Assembly (NCBI GenBank): GCA_027077185.1 | Contig: JALTGJ010000363.1 | Coordinates: 1 to 7,726 of the forward strand | DNA from: Spirochaetales bacterium | GTDB taxonomy: Bacteria; Spirochaetota; Spirochaetia; B11-G9 | Length of the DNA: 7,726 nt | Reading direction: 5' to 3' | Shown here: piece by piece, positions 5,994-7,726 of the stretch | How positions within the stretch are numbered: the stretch's first letter is position 1 | How the letters are laid out: every line of letters begins with the position of its first letter | Translations under genes and position numbers: made by a program | The notes under the pieces: model-generated | What the model was told of the DNA's origin: nothing | The model's input: only the letters and a program-made list of their open reading frames with translations | Database searches by the model: none

Positions 5994-6009
5994 TGGCACA
6001 GTATATGCT
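5994..6009 (+). promoter_or_regulatory. Sigma-54 (RpoN) -24/-12 promoter of the HSP20 operon
   Basis: TGGCAC (5994-5999), 6 nt, then TGCT (6006-6009): the GG (5995-5996) and GC (6007-6008) doublets are exactly 12 nt apart, as in the sigma-54 consensus TGGCAC-N5-TTGCW. Only one base of the core -12 block differs (ATGCT). Transcription would start near 6020, giving a leader of about 27 nt before the HSP20 start, with AGGAGG at 6034-6039. No competing good sigma-70 promoter was seen at this spot. Activation would need an enhancer-binding AAA+ protein, not encoded here. Confidence 0.72.
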
Positions 6010-6046
6010 TTATATTTATTAAGAATATTTTATAGGAGGTGCCATT

Positions 6047-6505
6047 ATGGCAATAGTAAAATGGAAAAACAACGATTTATATGATCCATGGGAGGGATTC
6101 AGATCTCTTCAGGACGAGATTAACGAACTGTTTGATATTGACAGAACCCCTGCACCATCCGGTTTGTTCGACAGAAATATTTCACCTGCAATTGATGTTA
6201 TTGAGGGAGATCAGAATTTTACCATAAGATGTGAACTACCAGGACTGGAGCAGAATGACCTGGATTTATCTGTGGTTTCAAATGTTCTCACTATCAAAGG
6301 AGAGAAGAAAGACAGAAACAAGGAAAAACAAACAGTATATTTTAAAAAAGAATGCTGGAGCGGAAGTTTTCAGAGAACCATTTCCCTCCCCAATTCAGCA
6401 GACACTGAAAAAATCTCAGCAGTGTTAAAGGATGGAATACTTAGTATAGAACTTCCAAAAAAAGAAGAAGCAAAACCAAAACAGATCTCTGTTAAAATTA
6501 GTTAG
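6047..6505 (+). CDS. hsp20: Small heat-shock protein (HSP20/alpha-crystallin family)
   Basis: A 152-residue ATP-independent holdase chaperone that binds unfolding proteins in the cytoplasm. The N-terminal arm (1-45) has the DPWEGFRSLQDEINELFD stretch typical of class-A bacterial sHSPs. The alpha-crystallin domain spans about 46-139, with the ELPGLEQNDLDL strand region (63-74), GSFQRTISLP (106-115) and the hallmark AVLKDGILSIELPK (125-138). The C-terminal tail holds the I-x-V/I anchor (ISVKI, 147-151) used in oligomer assembly. Cys62 and Cys103 are present. The ATG has AGGAGG 7 nt upstream. It is the first gene behind a sigma-54-type promoter and is followed 11 nt later by a second, shorter HSP20, with which it may form mixed oligomers. 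Confidence 0.96.
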   Translation: MAIVKWKNNDLYDPWEGFRSLQDEINELFDIDRTPAPSGLFDRNISPAIDVIEGDQNFTIRCELPGLEQNDLDLSVVSNVLTIKGEKKDRNKEKQTVYFKKECWSGSFQRTISLPNSADTEKISAVLKDGILSIELPKKEEAKPKQISVKIS

Positions 6506-6516
6506 GAGGCGGACAA

Positions 6517-6870
6517 ATGGCAAAAAATGATAAAACAGAAAGAAGAATACTACCAGCCCGTTACAATATTTTTAACGAGGATGGAAAGGTGTTTTTAGAG
6601 ATGGAAATGCCGGGAGTTTCAAAGGATAATCTGGAAATTAAGGTTGATGGTAACCATTTCATAGTTAACGGCAAAAAAACAATCGAAAATCTATCAGGGA
6701 AATTCAGACTTCATGAAATAAAAGAAGGGGACTATCAGCATATTTTTACTCTGGACGAAACTATAGACAGAGAAAAAATTGAAGCAACAGTCAAAAATGG
6801 TATAGTTACTGTGGCTCTTGGTATAAAAGAAAGTGAAAAACCAAGAAAAATTAAAATTACTGCAAAATAA
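6517..6870 (+). CDS. Second small heat-shock protein, short form (HSP20 family)
   Basis: A 117-residue HSP20-family protein with a very short N-terminal arm (about 14 residues) before the alpha-crystallin domain (15-103). Visible motifs are EMEMPGVSKDNLEIKVDG (28-45), the hallmark ATVKNGIVTVAL (90-101) and a C-terminal I-x-I anchor (IKI, 112-114). Missing most of the N-terminal arm, which drives substrate binding and large oligomers in classic sHSPs, it may act as a regulator or partner of the longer paralogue upstream. AGGAGG (6504-6509) overlaps the stop of the first gene and lies 7 nt before the ATG, so translation is likely coupled. The operon ends in the terminator at 6889-6925. Confidence 0.94.
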   Translation: MAKNDKTERRILPARYNIFNEDGKVFLEMEMPGVSKDNLEIKVDGNHFIVNGKKTIENLSGKFRLHEIKEGDYQHIFTLDETIDREKIEATVKNGIVTVALGIKESEKPRKIKITAK

Positions 6871-6888
6871 ATCCCCGTATTTAAGAAA

Positions 6889-6925
6889 TCAGAGAGCGGC
6901 TTCAGGCCGCTCCTGAATAATTTTT
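6889..6925 (+). terminator. Intrinsic terminator of the HSP20 operon, inside the MOSC gene end
   Basis: TCAG and GAGCGGC (6889-6900, with A6893 bulged), loop TTCAG (6901-6905), then GCCGCTC and CTGA (6906-6916) form an 11-bp GC-rich stem, followed by AATAATTTTT ending at 6925. It lies 18 nt after the second HSP20 stop. The stem is made of the last nine codons and stop of the convergent MOSC gene, so one sequence serves as both terminator and coding end. For the minus strand the T-rich tail is poorer. Confidence 0.78.
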
Positions 6926-7338
6926 ACTTCATCACCTGGCTCAACTATACCGGACTTTACAACAATACAGAAAACACCTTCCCTATGCATAATTACCTCT
7001 CTGGGTGTATGCAGAGAAGGATCCTTTACGAAATCCTTACCAATCTGGGTAATTTCCAGTATTGTTTCCCCAATCTTAAGTCTGGTACCAGGAGGGAGAG
7101 TATGCAGCTGAATACCTTCTGTTGTTATATTCTCAGAATATGTTTCTTCACATGCAGTTCTTTCTTCAGTTGACATGGAATCCATACTTGAAACATCAAA
7201 AATACAGACCTGGCGATGCCAGTTTCCAGCATGGCCATCACCTTCCATCCCAAAATCCTTTATGAAACTGCCAAATTCAACTGGATATTTGGGGGTTCCT
7301 CTTCCTGGACTCGAGCTTAGGGATATAACCTTTGCCAA
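6889..7338 (-). CDS. MOSC-domain protein (stand-alone)
   Basis: A 149-residue stand-alone MOSC domain, the sulfur-carrier beta-barrel fold of molybdenum-cofactor sulfurases, here probably handling sulfur or Moco/metal-sulfur chemistry in the cytoplasm. Family features visible: opening KVISLSSSPGRGTPK (3-17), GMEGDGHAGNWHRQV (30-44), ENITTEGIQL (69-78), PGTRLKIG (83-90), EITQIGKD (95-102) and the closing EGVFCIVVKSG (120-130) with Cys124. The actual substrate is unknown. TTG at 7336-7338 is taken as the start because GGAGG (7345-7349, minus) lies 6 nt upstream and the protein then begins as the family does. A longer form from TTG 7395 has no ribosome site and adds an atypical 19-residue leader. 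Its final codons form the HSP20 operon terminator. It is transcribed away from oadG. Confidence 0.85.
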   Translation of the reverse strand: MAKVISLSSSPGRGTPKYPVEFGSFIKDFGMEGDGHAGNWHRQVCIFDVSSMDSMSTEERTACEETYSENITTEGIQLHTLPPGTRLKIGETILEITQIGKDFVKDPSLHTPREVIMHREGVFCIVVKSGIVEPGDEVKIIQERPEAAL

Positions 7339-7475
7339 TTTCTGCCTCCGTAATCTACATTCATAATAAAACTCATTTGTATTGTAAAAAATCAATATAG
7401 TAGCAAAACCATATGATAAAAAAAATAAAAATTATTCCTGAAAATCATACAAATTATCCCATTTTTTGTAATTTT

Positions 7476-7499
7476 CTCCTTGCAAGGAGTGCCCCTTGC
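7476..7499. promoter_or_regulatory. Candidate operator: 14-bp palindrome over the oadG -35 box
   Basis: CTCCTTGCAAGGAG (7476-7489) is a perfect palindrome that contains the -35 hexamer TTGCAA. Half of it recurs: CCTTGC at 7478-7483 and again at 7494-7499, 16 bp on, with the inverted GCAAGG at 7482-7487 between. A repressor or activator bound here would directly control the promoter. The symmetry is seen; the binding protein is unknown. Confidence 0.45.
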
Positions 7500-7508
7500 T
7501 ATTATAGT
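7480..7508 (+). promoter_or_regulatory. Sigma-70-type promoter of oadG
   Basis: -35 TTGCAA (7480-7485), a 17-bp spacer and -10 TATAGT (7503-7508): two near-consensus boxes at ideal spacing. Transcription would begin near 7515, about 50 nt before the GTG start of oadG. The -35 box lies in a perfect palindrome, suggesting regulation. Confidence 0.65.
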
Positions 7509-7563
7509 GTTCCTTTACAGGTTATAATCCCAATATAAAGATATTAAGTCAAGGAGAACCAAA

Positions 7564-7726
7564 GTGTTAATGCAAGGTCTCACTTTAACCGTTGTAGGTA
7601 TGTCAGTAGTATTTACATTTCTAACTCTACTGGTATTTGTAATGAAGCTGATGTCAGCGATATTGCCAAAATACTTTCCGGATAAAGTAAAAGAATCAAA
7701 AACCAATAAAAAACGATCCGTTAAAA
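7564..7726 (+). CDS. oadG: OadG-family sodium-pump decarboxylase gamma subunit (5' part, runs off the edge)
   Basis: The first 54 residues of the small gamma subunit of a biotin-dependent, sodium-translocating decarboxylase (oxaloacetate or methylmalonyl-CoA type), which anchors the alpha and beta subunits at the inner membrane. It shows the family plan: a single N-terminal transmembrane helix (about 6-32, with QGLTLTVVGMSVVFTFLTLL), then PKYFPDK and a lysine-rich cytoplasmic tail cut off by the window end. GTG at 7564 is preferred as start because AAGGAG (7551-7556) is 7 nt away; the in-frame ATG at 7570 would be 13 nt away. The alpha (carboxyltransferase/biotin) and beta (membrane pump) genes would be expected just beyond the edge. 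Which decarboxylase it belongs to cannot be told from this part. Confidence 0.82.
   Translation, partial: MLMQGLTLTVVGMSVVFTFLTLLVFVMKLMSAILPKYFPDKVKESKTNKKRSVK

Larger units (their letters stand above)
5674..6046. other. 373-nt divergent intergenic region
   Basis: No convincing gene lies between the leftward exporter and the rightward HSP20 operon. The stretch is very AT-rich. It holds a possible exporter promoter (TATACT on the minus strand, 5714-5719), an 18-bp perfect A/T palindrome (5863-5880), two inverted repeats (5888-5915 and 5929-5954) and the sigma-54 promoter (5994-6009). The length upstream of the sigma-54 promoter suits enhancer-binding sites. No CIRCE-type heat-shock operator was seen. 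Confidence 0.6.

Noticed and set aside
5674..6046. CIRCE or other classic heat-shock operator upstream of hsp20
   Set aside because: No TTAGCACTC/GAGTGCTAA inverted repeat is present; the clear signal is the sigma-54 promoter.
7339..7395. Longer start for the MOSC protein (TTG at 7395)
   Set aside because: No Shine-Dalgarno sequence is found upstream, and the added residues are atypical. TTG at 7338 follows GGAGG by 6 nt and starts the protein as the family does.
1..7726. tRNA, rRNA, CRISPR, insertion sequence or phage genes
   Set aside because: Reading both strands gave no cloverleaf, no rRNA-like stretch, no spaced repeats, and no transposase or integrase motifs.

Overview
The window is AT-rich bacterial DNA carrying compact, mostly co-directional gene blocks. 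It most likely comes from a free-living or marine spirochaete. The main pointer is a secreted small multi-span protein (4007-4615, minus) whose layout and C-terminal end resemble the P13 porin family known from Borrelia. The OadG-type sodium-pump subunit at the right edge suits a fermentative anaerobe. This assignment is inference; no rRNA or other phylogenetic marker gene is present.

Layout. 28-303 (+) is a parvulin-type prolyl isomerase. 363-4615 (minus) is one long block, read right to left: a P13-like envelope protein, two small SHOCT-domain membrane proteins that overlap by 1 nt, an intrinsic terminator, a sensor kinase and an OmpR/PhoB-type response regulator that overlap by 4 nt, and a YgjP-like zinc metallopeptidase. 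4705-5037 (minus) is a small gene broken by two opposing frameshifts. 5059-5673 (minus) is an EamB-like LysE/RhtB exporter. 5674-6046 is a divergent intergenic region. 6047-6870 (+) is an operon of two small heat-shock proteins. 6889-7338 (minus) is a MOSC-domain protein. 7564 to the right edge (+) is the start of oadG, with its own promoter.

Working together. The strongest regulatory signal is four tandem 11-bp repeats (4659-4702) placed where a -35 box should be, upstream of a TATAAT box and the P13-like gene. This spacing is the classic binding pattern of OmpR/PhoB-family regulators, and one is encoded about 2.8 kb downstream in the same block. The block is therefore read as a self-contained envelope-sensing module: regulator drives porin-like protein and SHOCT membrane proteins, while a terminator and a possible ribosome-site hairpin keep the kinase/regulator genes at a lower level.

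The second signal is a near-consensus sigma-54 (-24/-12) promoter directly in front of the twin HSP20 operon, so these chaperones appear to be under enhancer-dependent control. The HSP20 operon ends in a terminator built from the last codons of the convergent MOSC gene. The oadG promoter has a perfect 14-bp palindrome across its -35 box, a likely operator.
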